DNA of 64,000 nt from Anaerobutyricum hallii. Its GTDB lineage: Bacteria; Bacillota; Clostridia; Lachnospirales; Lachnospiraceae. The notes beneath the pieces are model-generated. The model searched no databases and was not told the origin of the DNA. It saw only the letters and a list, made by a program, of their open reading frames with translations. The position numbers and the translations under genes were made by a program. Below, in pieces: positions 42,657-52,081 of this stretch; within the stretch, counting starts at the first letter, position 1; each line of letters begins with the position of its first letter. Where the stretch lies: positions 2,513,001-2,577,000 of the forward strand of contig NZ_LT907978.1 of NCBI RefSeq assembly GCF_900209925.1, written 5' to 3'.

Positions 42657-43760
42657 TTACGAAATTAATTTAAATGGAAAGACTGTAATCTTTCCTGTTG
42701 CCGGAAACATTTCCCCAAACCCCATATCTTTCAGTAAAATCACTCCCTCAACCGAAGAAGTAAACCGAACTTCTATGCGGATTCTCGTCGTTTTAGGCGG
42801 ACGTTTCGGCAATCCTTTTATATCACAGGCAGCTCCCTCGATTTCATTTTCCTTCGTATTATGATAGAAAAAATCTACCCGCTGGCTTTTATCAAGAATA
42901 ATGTCCACACTGCCATGCGTATTATACCACTCTCTTCCTATGGATGTTATCGGTACATACTGAGGCTTCCCTGCCTCTGTTGTAATCACTCCCACTGTAT
43001 GGTAGACCATATCCGGTCCATCCATGAGAATCATTCCCTCATCCATAAGCTCGATCGGGTGGATTCCCAGAAGACAGGCTCCATTCGCATACAGATTCTG
43101 TCCTAGAAATACTCTTCTTCCGGCACAAAGATAGGTCAGCGTTTTCTTCATCCAGTTTCCTTCAAATCCACTTCCCGTAAGGAAAATAATATTGGCTGGG
43201 TTCTTTACAAGAAAACGCTTCACCATCTGTCCAAAATTCGCATCCTGTTCCGGTGTTCCTTCCACTACCCGATATTCATTAAGATCAATCTGTTTTTCTA
43301 CTGCCCGATAGGCCTTCTGTCTCGAACGGCGTATCTGATCGATCAATACATAACTCAACTGGTTATCATGATAATCTAATAAAAGTGTATTGCGATCCCA
43401 CATAATTCGTTCCTGATGGAATACATATTCTGCAAATGCTCTGAAATGTGTGATGACCTTTACTGTATGAAACTTTAAAAACTCTTCACTTACACTTTCT
43501 TTTAATTTATCTCTGTTTTCTTCGGATGGATCTTGCATGGAAAAATGAACCGCCTGATAATCAGACCATTGATATTCTTTTTCCTTCATATACTCTTCCA
43601 CCAGATGGATTCCTGTCTCTATATATGCCTCTTGCTGCTCTTTTGCTATTGGGAAACTTTCTTCGGACATTTCTTCTTGTCCTTCCCTGTATATGCTAAA
43701 CTGTACAGAAGTTTTCCCCAGATCAATTCCCGCATATTTTTTTGTATCCAGTTCTTCCAT
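42657..43760 (-). CDS. Actin/Hsp70-like (ASKHA-fold) protein, DUF5716-type
   Basis: This 367-residue protein begins YAGIDLGKTSVQFSIY, a phosphate-1 motif of the actin/Hsp70/sugar kinase superfamily. A later NIIFLTGSGFEGNWMKKTL matches the adenosine motif and LLLDYHDNQLSYVLID could be phosphate-2. The last about 90 residues are beta-rich. I believe databases hold it as DUF5716, conserved in Lachnospiraceae next to DUF5717. ATP binding is therefore likely; partner and process are unknown. It lies 53 bp after the 1166-residue gene. Confidence 0.7.
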   Translation of the reverse strand: MEELDTKKYAGIDLGKTSVQFSIYREGQEEMSEESFPIAKEQQEAYIETGIHLVEEYMKEKEYQWSDYQAVHFSMQDPSEENRDKLKESVSEEFLKFHTVKVITHFRAFAEYVFHQERIMWDRNTLLLDYHDNQLSYVLIDQIRRSRQKAYRAVEKQIDLNEYRVVEGTPEQDANFGQMVKRFLVKNPANIIFLTGSGFEGNWMKKTLTYLCAGRRVFLGQNLYANGACLLGIHPIELMDEGMILMDGPDMVYHTVGVITTEAGKPQYVPITSIGREWYNTHGSVDIILDKSQRVDFFYHNTKENEIEGAACDIKGLPKRPPKTTRIRIEVRFTSSVEGVILLKDMGFGEMFPATGKITVFPFKLIS

Positions 43761-43813
43761 TTATATTATAAACCTCTCAATCTGTTTTTCTGAACCACTA
43801 TACACTGGTTTAT

Positions 43814-46800
43814 CTACAAAAGCTTCATACACTGGTCTGCAAAAAAAGTTTTTAAAAGATATTCTTTTAACTCTGGCAGTGATGCTTCTTCCGTATCTAA
43901 ATAATTCAATGTAAAGAAACGGCTTTCCTCTCCATCTTCATATTCAAATGTTTCAAATTCCAGGGCATTCTCATCCGCAACTAGCTTTCCGTCTGCTTCT
44001 AGACGATACTTTACATGATCTCTCTGGAAGAAATTCATATGACAGACATACATTCCCGGAAGAACTTCTTCCAAATTCAGATTACGGAAAGAATATTGTT
44101 CTCCATCAATCTGATAATTCAATGTAACATGCTGCCCCGCACGTCCTCTGTATGTCAGGAATGTCAATTCTCTGTAATAGATTGGAAAATGAACCCACTG
44201 CGCATACGCATGATAAATCGGAAGATAAAACTTTTCCTGCAAAAAGCCTTCTATAATGTATACTGCCGTATCTTTAATGGTATCATACCATTCTTCTCTT
44301 CCGGCAAAATAATACAGGAAATGAATTCTGGAATGTCGGTTTTCCATGCGGCCATTTACAATCTCCTGACCGATCGCCATATGCATAAAGTCATTCAATT
44401 CCATAGAACTTTCTAATTCTTTCATCGATGCATATTCCAGATAACGGTCAATCAGATCATCTCCCTCATTGGTCTGATAGAACGATTCAAATACCGGAAA
44501 TACGCCTTCTGTATCATTACCGGTAAACATGACCTGTTCAAGAATCTTTCGTTCAAAATCAGCCGTTTCCAGGCCAAAGCGCCTGCCTCTTTCCCAAATA
44601 TCCAAAAGTACTGCTGTTTCACCCTGAAAATGCTTCATCAGATACGTCAGTGTATCTTTGTTACACTTCTTTCGAATAAATGCCGCATACGCTAAGGAAA
44701 GTGTTTCCTCATCCTTCTTTCCCTGATAATATTGCGCACCAAAGGATGCCAGACGAAGAATCTTTGCGGAACCCATTATATCACATCCATATAATTCGAT
44801 TCCAAAGAAAGCTTCCTCCATCATGCCGACTTCCATATAATAATCCATTAATGTCTTTCTAAATTCTACAGAAATATTCGAGTAATCAATCTTTCCAAGC
44901 CATCTGGCCAGACTTCGCTTTTCCTGATGATTCTCATAATAGGTAAGCAGCTTCTCAACTGCCTCTGTCTGAACCCAGCGTACAAAATCATCGTTAAATG
45001 TAAGCTGCTGAAGAACGGCTATGCCATCTTCTTTGATTCCCTCGTTCATCTTCTCTGATTCCATTAATAAAATCTTCTTATTAGAAAGGTTACGGCGAAT
45101 CCATTCTTTTTCAAACTGTTCTGTTGATAAGAATGGCTTTAACTGATATGCAATATCTCTGACATATCGCTGCTCATTATTATCTACAAAATAAAATACG
45201 GCTCTGCTATTATATACTTCCACATAGCTTACACCCGCCGAAAGTGGATAGTATCTTTCCTGCTCTGTTTCCGGACAGGAAACATAGACACCGCTGATAT
45301 GCGGATTATTACAGATCAGCTTATGATAAAATAAAATATCACATACTGACTTCCAGTTATCCGGCTTTTCAAGAACTTCTTTTTGAAAACAAGTATACAG
45401 ATATGCCAGATGTTCATTAATTCTTCCTTTTAACAGCTGTTCTTCCACAAATGGAAGCATTTTAGAATAATATGCACCGTACACTTCTTCATAACTTTCT
45501 TTATTACGCAGTACATTACTATAAAGATATGCCTTTTCCAGATAATCAAGGCTGTTACTATAGGTAAAATAAATAAGCACTCTCTGCGGAATAATATCAT
45601 ATGTTGTAAAATCCATACTGCGGATAAAAAATTCATTCAATCCTATGATCTTAAGATTTGCCTCCACTGCAAGACGGAAGTATTCATGGTATTCCTTCCC
45701 TGTTCGATTCCCCTTTATAAGAAGGGAACAGATCACCTGTAAAAACTGCTCATCCGGTTCAACACCATATAACTTCTGTGCAATATAAAATACTGCCTTA
45801 TTATAAAACTTCATCTTTAAAGCAAGCCGGGCAAACTGATAGGAAAGCGCCAGTGAAATATAGCCGTATCTTACTCCCCATCGGAAAATACTGATTTCAA
45901 ACTTGCCAAGCTCTTCCATATAATTTGGATTCTCATTTAAAATATCACACGCTTCAAAGTATAATAAGCTGCTATTATTTCCATCTTCAAATAATTGTCG
46001 TATCGTATCATACTGAAGCCGCTTATTATACACATACTCTCTATCAAGATAAATGAGCATCCACAGCGCCTCTGCCTTATATTCTGATAATTCGTAAAAC
46101 TCTCTTATTCCGGTAACCGCCTTGCTGATCACCTCCGGAGTCCGGTAATACATTGCTTTAAGATAAAGAAAATAATTCGCTTCTAACGGTTTAAAACCGC
46201 CTTTTTGTGCAATCTCTTCTAAAGCTTCCATCGCCGCCTTCGCCTCTTCCTGCTGTTCTTCCATTAACAGGAAATGCATTCGGTAAAGCTTCCATTCATT
46301 CTCTTCAGTAGAACGATACAATTCTTTTAAAACCTGTCCGGAATCTTCCGCAAAATCTTCAAATCCAATACTTCCTGTCCTAAAATACAGATAATTATGC
46401 ATAAGTTCCGCCCGCTTCTTCTTTAATAAAAGCTTCTGTTCTTTATCCTTTATCAAAGCAGAAGACTCTGTCCACCATTCAACCGGAATCTTTATATCCT
46501 GCCGAACTGTATCGATTCGTATAACATCGCTTCCATTCCGAAGATTTTGTTTCTTCTCTATCGTAAATGAAAACGTTCCTTCTGTAAAATCATCACTGGA
46601 AAAACGGCTCACAGATGGCTGAACCTGTCCCTTTTCACTGTAAATTCTTCCTTCTACATACCCTGCTGAAGTAAGTGCTATTGACAAAGTAGTCTGCGTA
46701 TCGCTCTCTTCCATTACAATCTTTTCACCAGATACTTCAAGAAACGTCGGTTCTTTATATCCTGCCGCTGTAAGAAATTCTTCTAAGATAAGACTTCTTG

Positions 46801-47314
46801 ATCTGCTCTTCATGAGACTGTGATATAAGCTCTTTTGTTCTGGAAGATGTTCCAGAAATACTTTTTCAAAATTCGGCAGGAAAAATAATTCCATCGCCTC
46901 TTTTCGATTCTCTCTATAAATATCTACGAATTCTTCCATCGTAGATATTCTTCCCTTTGAAGTTTCTATATATTTATGTATGACCTTGACAGAGTAAGGA
47001 ATCGTATATTCGCCCCCATTAGTAATGAGAACTATGTCTCCTTCAAAACTGCTATCCGCCGTCGCCAGCTTGCCTTTAAAATAAAAAGGAATCTCCTGAC
47101 GGATTCCCGCAAGCCGCTCTACTTCTACTGCCATCTTATCGCTGGTTGTACATACATATCCTTCTATCGGAATCTTATTCTCACTCTCAATGAAAAAGGA
47201 ATCTTTGTAAACTCGTCCCTCTTCCACCTCAATATCCAGACTCGTAATGGAAAGGCTTACGATTGGCGTTGTATCGTTATTCACCTGGTTTATTATATTA
47301 ATTTCTTCTTTCAC
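43814..47314 (-). CDS. Giant helical-repeat protein, DUF5717-type
   Basis: This 1166-residue protein has no signal peptide or membrane helix. Residues about 15-110 and 190-280 look like beta-sandwich domains (ISLDIEVEEGRVYKDSFFIE; TLSIALTSAGYVEGRIYSEKG). The middle (about 300-970) is a long run of helical, TPR-like repeats rich in Tyr and Leu. The C-terminus (about 1040-1140) is beta-rich again. It lies first in the three-gene set and has the ribosome binding site AAGGGAAGGA. I know it only as a conserved Lachnospiraceae protein, probably DUF5717. A large scaffold for the ASKHA protein is the best guess. Confidence 0.7.
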   Translation of the reverse strand: MKEEINIINQVNNDTTPIVSLSITSLDIEVEEGRVYKDSFFIESENKIPIEGYVCTTSDKMAVEVERLAGIRQEIPFYFKGKLATADSSFEGDIVLITNGGEYTIPYSVKVIHKYIETSKGRISTMEEFVDIYRENRKEAMELFFLPNFEKVFLEHLPEQKSLYHSLMKSRSRSLILEEFLTAAGYKEPTFLEVSGEKIVMEESDTQTTLSIALTSAGYVEGRIYSEKGQVQPSVSRFSSDDFTEGTFSFTIEKKQNLRNGSDVIRIDTVRQDIKIPVEWWTESSALIKDKEQKLLLKKKRAELMHNYLYFRTGSIGFEDFAEDSGQVLKELYRSTEENEWKLYRMHFLLMEEQQEEAKAAMEALEEIAQKGGFKPLEANYFLYLKAMYYRTPEVISKAVTGIREFYELSEYKAEALWMLIYLDREYVYNKRLQYDTIRQLFEDGNNSSLLYFEACDILNENPNYMEELGKFEISIFRWGVRYGYISLALSYQFARLALKMKFYNKAVFYIAQKLYGVEPDEQFLQVICSLLIKGNRTGKEYHEYFRLAVEANLKIIGLNEFFIRSMDFTTYDIIPQRVLIYFTYSNSLDYLEKAYLYSNVLRNKESYEEVYGAYYSKMLPFVEEQLLKGRINEHLAYLYTCFQKEVLEKPDNWKSVCDILFYHKLICNNPHISGVYVSCPETEQERYYPLSAGVSYVEVYNSRAVFYFVDNNEQRYVRDIAYQLKPFLSTEQFEKEWIRRNLSNKKILLMESEKMNEGIKEDGIAVLQQLTFNDDFVRWVQTEAVEKLLTYYENHQEKRSLARWLGKIDYSNISVEFRKTLMDYYMEVGMMEEAFFGIELYGCDIMGSAKILRLASFGAQYYQGKKDEETLSLAYAAFIRKKCNKDTLTYLMKHFQGETAVLLDIWERGRRFGLETADFERKILEQVMFTGNDTEGVFPVFESFYQTNEGDDLIDRYLEYASMKELESSMELNDFMHMAIGQEIVNGRMENRHSRIHFLYYFAGREEWYDTIKDTAVYIIEGFLQEKFYLPIYHAYAQWVHFPIYYRELTFLTYRGRAGQHVTLNYQIDGEQYSFRNLNLEEVLPGMYVCHMNFFQRDHVKYRLEADGKLVADENALEFETFEYEDGEESRFFTLNYLDTEEASLPELKEYLLKTFFADQCMKLL

Positions 47315-47474
47315 GTCCTATATCCTTCCCTTTTCCATGATATGTCATATTATAGCAAACATTGCTCTATTTTTAAACAGATACAAAAGTTTTTTCCTAA
47401 TTTATTTTTAAATAAATTTCTAACATTTTTCATAACTTTTTGTGCTATTTTAGACAAATCCAAATGATTGTCCT

Positions 47475-47503
47475 TTGACATTAAAAAGGCTTCGTCTTAG
47501 TAT
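47475..47503 (+). promoter_or_regulatory. Sigma-A promoter of nhaD-type gene
   Basis: A consensus TTGACA (47475-47480), 17-bp spacer and TAGTAT (47498-47503). Transcription would start near 47510, leaving a leader of about 133 nt. Confidence 0.75.
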
Positions 47504-47509
47504 TGATTT

Positions 47510-47642
47510 AGTTATTTTATTATTTTGGTGAAGTGCGCCCATAATAAGATTATGGCAGTTTCACAATACCGTTTCATACGAAGGTGTACCGTATTAGTGA
47601 AGCTACAATAAGTACCAAGCCAAGATACAGGAGGTTGAACAA
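47510..47642 (+). promoter_or_regulatory. Structured leader of the Na+/H+ antiporter gene, candidate cation-responsive element
   Basis: GTGAA (47528-47532) pairs with TTCAC (47560-47564), enclosing CCATAAT/ATTATGG (47539-47545/47549-47555). A second GTGAAG (about 47597) could pair with the same GTTTCAC, giving a mutually exclusive fold close to the ribosome binding site AGGAGG (47629). Known sodium or lithium riboswitches (DUF1646, nhaA types) control such transporters, but I cannot match this to their consensus. Confidence 0.4.
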
Positions 47643-49073
47643 ATGAAAAAACTATTGACCGGACTTTCTGCTTTTCTGCTGTTTAGTCCACTCCATGTAT
47701 TTGCTGCTGACGGAGCGCTCTCTGATACTGCACTTGGAACTACACTTCCTCTTTGGAGTTGTATTCCTTTTGCTGGAATGCTCCTGAGTATTGCCATATT
47801 TCCTCTGATAAAAGAAGAATGGTGGGAAAAGCATAAACCCTGGGTCGTTGCTTTCTGGTCTCTTTTATTTCTCATTCCATTCGCTGTAATCTTCGGTGGA
47901 CATATTGCATTAGAACATTTAATAGAAGTAACACTCGGTGATTATCTTACCTTTATTGTTCTTCTGTTTGGTCTGTTCTGTGTTGCCGGTAACATCAGTT
48001 TACAAGGTGATCTGACCGGTAACCCAAAAGTAAATGTTGTATTACTCCTCATCGGAACCCTGCTTTCGAGCTGGATTGGAACAACCGGAGCAAGTATGCT
48101 CATGATCCGCCCGATCATAAGAGCAAATAAATGGCGGCAGCGCAAAGTGCAGATTATGGTATTTTTCATTTTCCTTATTTCTAATATCGGCGGCTGTCTC
48201 ACACCGGTAGGTGATCCGCCTCTTTTAATGGGATTTATGAACGGTGTTGGATTCTTCTGGAGTCTTAATCTGCTTCCTGTAATGCTCCTGAATGTTCTTA
48301 TCCTGCTTACTCTGTTTTTCCTGATTGATACAAAAGCATACAAGAAGGATATCGCTGATGGTTTTAAACCAGAGATTCGTCCGGAAAGCGAGCGTGTTAA
48401 ACTTCACTTAGATGGTGCTCACAACATTGCCTTTATGCTTATCATTGTTGCAGCAGTTATTTTAAGCGGTGTCCTTCCTACAACATTTCCTGTTTTCAGT
48501 GAAGGACTTACGATCATGGGAGTAACCTTATCCTATGCTTCCATTATCGAAATTATAATGATACTTGCTTCCGCCTATCTTTCTTTTAAAACAACAAAGA
48601 AAGAAATCCGAGACAGCAACCACTTTACCTGGGATGCCATCGAAGAAGTTGCCATTCTTTTCATCGGTATTTTTATCACCATGATCCCGGCACTTCTTAT
48701 TCTGAAAGCACGAGGTGCTGATCTTGGACTGACACAGCCATGGCAGTTCTTCTGGATAACCGGAGCACTATCAAGCTTCCTTGATAACACGCCAACTTAC
48801 CTGGTATTCTTTACTACCGCAGCTTCTCTTGGATTTACCTCCGGTGTACAAACGCTAACCAGTTTTATTCCGAAGGCGGTTCTGATGGCGATTTCCTGTG
48901 GTGCCGTATTTATGGGTGCCAATACCTATATCGGTAACGCTCCAAACTTTATGGTACGCTCTATTGCAGAAGAAAACGGTATCAAGATGCCATCCTTCTT
49001 TGGATATATGTTCTGGTCACTCAGTTGTCTGATTCCGGTATTTTTAATCGATATGCTGATTTTCTTCCTATAA
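47643..49073 (+). CDS. NhaD-type Na+/H+ antiporter (ion transporter superfamily)
   Basis: This 476-residue polytopic membrane protein has about 12-13 helices and a signal-like first helix. NhaD/CitMHS_2-type landmarks are GTTGASMLMIRPIIRAN and NIGGCLTPVGDPPLLMGF in the first half, and FLDNTPTYLVFFT and GANTYIGNAPNFMVRSIAE in the second, forming the inverted repeat with the ion site. The family exports Na+ (or Li+) for H+. It has its own promoter and structured leader. Transcribed alone. Confidence 0.85.
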   Translation: MKKLLTGLSAFLLFSPLHVFAADGALSDTALGTTLPLWSCIPFAGMLLSIAIFPLIKEEWWEKHKPWVVAFWSLLFLIPFAVIFGGHIALEHLIEVTLGDYLTFIVLLFGLFCVAGNISLQGDLTGNPKVNVVLLLIGTLLSSWIGTTGASMLMIRPIIRANKWRQRKVQIMVFFIFLISNIGGCLTPVGDPPLLMGFMNGVGFFWSLNLLPVMLLNVLILLTLFFLIDTKAYKKDIADGFKPEIRPESERVKLHLDGAHNIAFMLIIVAAVILSGVLPTTFPVFSEGLTIMGVTLSYASIIEIIMILASAYLSFKTTKKEIRDSNHFTWDAIEEVAILFIGIFITMIPALLILKARGADLGLTQPWQFFWITGALSSFLDNTPTYLVFFTTAASLGFTSGVQTLTSFIPKAVLMAISCGAVFMGANTYIGNAPNFMVRSIAEENGIKMPSFFGYMFWSLSCLIPVFLIDMLIFFL

Positions 49074-49120
49074 TATTTTAAGTAAAATTTTAGGCAGGCT
49101 TTTAAAATATAAAAATAAAA

Positions 49121-49290
49121 ATCTCAGTCGAGAAGACTCCCACCTCTTTCAGGTGGTGAGTGACAGCAAATTTGTCTCAGTGGGAGTCCAATCTCCGACT
49201 GAGATAAACGCTCCGCGAGGATGCGCAGTGATTCTGTAAAGAATATGTCAGCTTACGCTGACCAGAATCACGCGCCAAGTCTCGCAGCAG
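49121..49290. other. Structured intergenic region of two long hairpins
   Basis: Hairpin one: ATCTCAGTCG (49121) with CGACTGAGAT (to 49205), enclosing GACTCCCAC/GTGGGAGTC and CCACCT/AGGTGG. Hairpin two: GCGAG/CTCGC around GTGATTCTG/CAGAATCAC and TCAGC/GCTGA (49210-49290). It has no coding frame. It lies between nhaD and the convergent HD gene. It could be a terminator pair, an RNA, or a relic of a mobile element end. Confidence 0.5.
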
Positions 49291-49348
49291 CTCGACTTGA
49301 ATTACACTCCTTCTTCTTATTAACACGAAAGCTACTTACCTTACATTA

Positions 49349-49999
49349 TTATTCCCGAAGAGAATCATCTTTTATCGTACCGTTTTTCAAAAATGGTTCT
49401 ACAAGCTTCTCCCACTCGTACTGCCATAATACCTCAGAACCCTTTGGTGTATCTTTCTGACGCCCCATAAACTGGCTGAGATATACTCCATGTTCCTTCC
49501 AGGCTTTCCCGTTTGTCGCAGCATTTAGTATGACCGGCTGCAAGTTATCCATCGTATGTGCAAATCTGGATTCCGGTGTATTCTTTGCCTCGAATTCTTC
49601 CCAGATTGCTTTTAACTTTGCTCCCTGATCTTCCGGCAAAAGACCATACAGCCTTTTGGCTGCCTTCTGCTCTCTTTGAGCCTGAGTCTTCTTTCCTTCT
49701 TCATCATAAGCATATGTATCACCGGCATCAATTTCAACTACATCATGAAACAGTACCATGACCATTGTTTTTAATACATCAATCGGTTCATTGGCATATT
49801 CTGATAGAAGGAACGTCATTAATGCCAGATGCCATGCATGTTCCGCATCATTCTCTTTCCTCTTTCCATCTGATAAATAAGTCTGCCTGCCAATAAACTT
49901 TTCTTTATCCATCTCGCGGATAAAGTTGATCTGCTGTTCTAATCGTTTTGTCTGTTCTGAAAATGTATTTGTATTTTCCGATTGTTTTTCTGTATTCAT
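49349..49999 (-). CDS. HD-domain phosphohydrolase (YfbR/HDDC2-like)
   Basis: This 216-residue HD protein resembles 5'-deoxynucleotidase YfbR and HDDC2: RQTYLSDGKRKENDAEHAWHLA gives the first His, VLFHDVVEIDAGDTY the HD pair with the following E-I-D-A-G-D hallmark, and HTMDNLQP the last Asp. It likely dephosphorylates deoxynucleoside monophosphates. It precedes the subtilase gene by only 31 bp in the direction of the minus strand (downstream of it), possibly one operon. Confidence 0.85.
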   Translation of the reverse strand: MNTEKQSENTNTFSEQTKRLEQQINFIREMDKEKFIGRQTYLSDGKRKENDAEHAWHLALMTFLLSEYANEPIDVLKTMVMVLFHDVVEIDAGDTYAYDEEGKKTQAQREQKAAKRLYGLLPEDQGAKLKAIWEEFEAKNTPESRFAHTMDNLQPVILNAATNGKAWKEHGVYLSQFMGRQKDTPKGSEVLWQYEWEKLVEPFLKNGTIKDDSLRE

Positions 50000-50030
50000 T
50001 CTTACTTTTTTACTCTCTTCTAAGGTTTCC

Positions 50031-52061
50031 TTAACGTATTCTTATCTTTCGGATTTCTGACCAGCCAGACCAGGATTTCACCCCAGCCTTTTTATAAGAA
50101 TAGCGCACCCGAAAATAATATACTTTCTTTTTTAACTGTTTAGTAATAAGGCTCCCATTTTTACGGCTTACCGATACTTTTTTTGCCTTTTTAAAACGAG
50201 CGTTTGTCGCATACTGAACCTGATACGTTGTTGTGTATGTTCTTTTTTTCCAGAAAACCTTTGCTTTTCTTTTGGTGTTGCGCCGTACCTTTACTTCTTT
50301 CAGTGGCTTTAAGAAATATGCTTTCTTTACTGAGCTGAATCCTCCAAACACGCCCCCGTTATATGCCCGTACTTTATAAGAATACTTCTTACCCTGCTTA
50401 ACCTTTTTATCAATGTAAAAATCTTTTGAAGAAGACACGACCGCTACCTTTTTCCATGATCCCTTATTCTTTCTTCTATAAACATAATAGGAATCTGCAC
50501 CGTATGCCTTTTTCCAGCTAACTTTGATTCCCTTCTTTACATTGGATACACTTTTCAGTGTTGTACGGAAAATAACGATATACCGCTTATGGGAGATTCC
50601 TCTTTGAAACAGATTCGTCATGATCGGACAGCCCCATCCATAATAACTGTCCTTTCCTTTGGAACCAAGATCCCTGCAGTATAATTTTAATTCCCGATAA
50701 ATACCATCTACCGATAAATTAGACTGCATCATTTTTAAATAAGCAATCGCCGCTGTAATATGAGGTGCTGCCATAGATGTTCCTGACATTGTCGCAAAGT
50801 TCCCTTTATAGTAAGCGCTGACAATACCACTTCCCGGAGCCGTAAAGTCAATGGCACTTCCACGATTGGAATAATTGGCAAGCTGCTGGCTTGAATCAAT
50901 TGCTGAAACAGCGATCGTTTTACTATAGCAGGCTGGATAACAATAACGAACATCCACACCTTTACTTCCACCTTCTCCATTACCGGCAGCGCAGCAAATA
51001 GGAATCCCTCTATTATATGCCTTATCAATTGTCGAATCAAGATAATCATATAAGCTGGCATTCACATCAATAAATCCCATACTCAGATTTACGACATCTG
51101 CATTTTTGCTGACAGCGTACTGCAATGCTGTCTTTATCGTCAGCAAAGAAGACTTTCCTTCATTATTAGATACTCTAAGTACTAGCAGTTCAACATTTGC
51201 CGGTGTAGCATCTGCGATAATCCCACTTACATGGGTACCATGTCCAAAGGTATCCTGTACATTATGATTATTCCCAAAGAAATTATAACTTTGTGAAGAA
51301 ACTTTTCGTCCTGCAAATAAAACATTGGAAGTATCAATTCCTGTGTCAACTACCGCAACAGTGACACGTCTTGTATACCCGTTTGAAGCAGCCTGCTTCT
51401 TCAATTCATTCAATCCCATATAATCGCTTCCCCAGGAATAGGTTCCCTGGCCATTCTCTCCCCCCTGAGAAAGAGGAAGTCCCATCGTAGAATCTTCAAC
51501 AGAAACTACTTTATCCGGATAACAGGATGAATAAGTCCGGCTTAACTGCTGAAAGGCTTCTTCCGTTTTTTCCTCTGAATCATACTGTAAAATCGTTTCA
51601 TGATCCATTTCATTGACATAAACTTCTGATGCACCACAAGTATCCTTTACCTGATCACTTTCCACAATAAGACGCTTCGTCTGATATGGTGCGGTCACTT
51701 CTAAATCTCCGTCCGTATTCTCTTTAACTTCATATACGCCATCCTGCTTATCAAGATAATTATCTAAAACATCTTCTGACTTTGTTATACTCTTTGCTTT
51801 TGAAGAACTAACATCAAATGTATCTGAAACCTGTTCCTGTTCTCCATCTTTTTCCATCGTATCTGTTCCCGGAGTAATTACCATTTTTTCAAAGTAATCA
51901 TCATCCCATGTATCTGATATCAAAGCGGATATCTGTTTATAATCCGTAACATCCCGTTCTATTCCTGATACTTCTGCTGCATCTGTAATACGAAAAGAGA
52001 AAAAAACACACAGTATACAAATCATCGTTACAACTGTTATTTTCTTCCACATGTTATTCAC
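50031..52061 (-). CDS. Secreted subtilisin-like (S8) serine protease
   Basis: This 676-residue exported protease has a signal peptide (residues 1-29, ending TDAAEV), a pro-region (30-200), and a peptidase S8 domain (about 225-500) with Asp in VAVVDTGID, His in FGHGTHVSGI and Ser in MSGTSMAAPH, plus the oxyanion Asn in AAGNGEG. Behind it lie two Lys/Tyr-rich fibronectin-III-like modules (about 515-676). Works outside the cell, possibly attached to the wall through the basic modules. The related tail on the C69 peptidase at 56216 suggests a shared anchoring mode. Confidence 0.92.
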   Translation of the reverse strand: MNNMWKKITVVTMICILCVFFSFRITDAAEVSGIERDVTDYKQISALISDTWDDDYFEKMVITPGTDTMEKDGEQEQVSDTFDVSSSKAKSITKSEDVLDNYLDKQDGVYEVKENTDGDLEVTAPYQTKRLIVESDQVKDTCGASEVYVNEMDHETILQYDSEEKTEEAFQQLSRTYSSCYPDKVVSVEDSTMGLPLSQGGENGQGTYSWGSDYMGLNELKKQAASNGYTRRVTVAVVDTGIDTSNVLFAGRKVSSQSYNFFGNNHNVQDTFGHGTHVSGIIADATPANVELLVLRVSNNEGKSSLLTIKTALQYAVSKNADVVNLSMGFIDVNASLYDYLDSTIDKAYNRGIPICCAAGNGEGGSKGVDVRYCYPACYSKTIAVSAIDSSQQLANYSNRGSAIDFTAPGSGIVSAYYKGNFATMSGTSMAAPHITAAIAYLKMMQSNLSVDGIYRELKLYCRDLGSKGKDSYYGWGCPIMTNLFQRGISHKRYIVIFRTTLKSVSNVKKGIKVSWKKAYGADSYYVYRRKNKGSWKKVAVVSSSKDFYIDKKVKQGKKYSYKVRAYNGGVFGGFSSVKKAYFLKPLKEVKVRRNTKRKAKVFWKKRTYTTTYQVQYATNARFKKAKKVSVSRKNGSLITKQLKKKVYYFRVRYSYKKAGVKSWSGWSEIRKIRIR

Positions 52062-52081
52062 CTCCGGGGATATACCATAAT

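Noticed and set aside
45430-45636. Small frames inside the 1166-residue gene and other long genes
   Set aside because: They are on the same or opposite strand in other frames of clear long coding regions, without ribosome binding sites.
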